From NCBI GenBank assembly GCA_023451415.1, contig JAEXZK010000240.1, forward strand, positions 1 through 5,364: a stretch of DNA of 5,364 nt. The letters are read 5' to 3'. The stretch is from Bacillota bacterium (lineage in GTDB: Bacteria; Bacillota; Clostridia; Oscillospirales; Ruminococcaceae). Position 1 is the first letter of the stretch. Each line of letters begins with the position of its first letter. Under the pieces are notes generated by a model. That model did no database searches, was not told the DNA's origin, and worked only from the letters and a program-made list of their open reading frames with translations. A program made the translations under genes and the position numbers. Shown here one piece after another: positions 5,345 to 5,364 of this stretch.

Positions 5345-5364
5345 TGCTATGCTTTTGCATAGCA
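5345..5364. repeat. Perfect 8-bp palindrome at the window edge
   Basis: TGCTATGC (5345-5352) pairs with GCATAGCA (5357-5364) around a TTTT loop. The stem reaches the last base and may extend beyond the window, because ATTT precedes the left arm. It is probably part of the same repeat cluster. Confidence 0.6.

Noticed and set aside
5209..5364. CRISPR array or tRNA gene in the repeat-rich right edge
   Set aside because: The repeats are palindromes of different sequence and orientation, without regular repeat-spacer units, and no cloverleaf with a CCA-type acceptor and anticodon arm can be drawn.

Overview
The window is GC-rich, with tightly packed and often overlapping genes, strong AGGAGG-type ribosome binding sites and Firmicutes-type proteins. 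This suggests a GC-rich Clostridia member of the gut Oscillospiraceae kind (Flavonifractor or Lawsonibacter-like). That assignment is an inference from gene content and composition, not a database match.

Left part (1-2436): a compact plus-strand cluster. It opens with the 3' end of a gene whose start lies outside the window. This is a membrane protein tail, possibly a degenerate ComEC C-terminus. Next comes holA (DNA polymerase III delta subunit), which overlaps the first gene by 44 nt. It is followed by a Toprim/DUF4093 protein related to ribonuclease M5, whose start codon shares a base with the holA stop. Last is a 57-residue protein resembling DUF3006. The spacing indicates co-transcription and translational coupling.

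Middle (2437-2660): a 224-nt gap with a weak terminator-like hairpin, a short direct repeat and a weak promoter candidate. It ends in a strong ribosome binding site.

Right part (2661-5197): a two-gene unit encoding an MBOAT-family membrane acyltransferase homologue and, 11 nt downstream, an exported DHHW/AlgX-like protein. In working systems such as alginate O-acetylation, the MBOAT passes acyl groups across the membrane and the SGNH-like partner transfers them to an envelope polymer. Here both proteins align well with their families, yet the catalytic residues are replaced in both. The MBOAT has His to Asn at residue 279 and His to Tyr at 319. The partner has DHHW changed to DSRL and the GDS/KDS serine changed to Arg. 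Both reading frames remain open. The MBOAT also appears to start at ACG rather than ATG. The pair may be a pseudoenzyme module with a new role, or a unit in early decay.

Right edge (5198-5364): four consecutive inverted repeats. Two are 29-nt bulged hairpins in opposite orientation, and five of their twelve base pairs differ by compensating changes. This resembles a REP/BIME-type element or a structured RNA.
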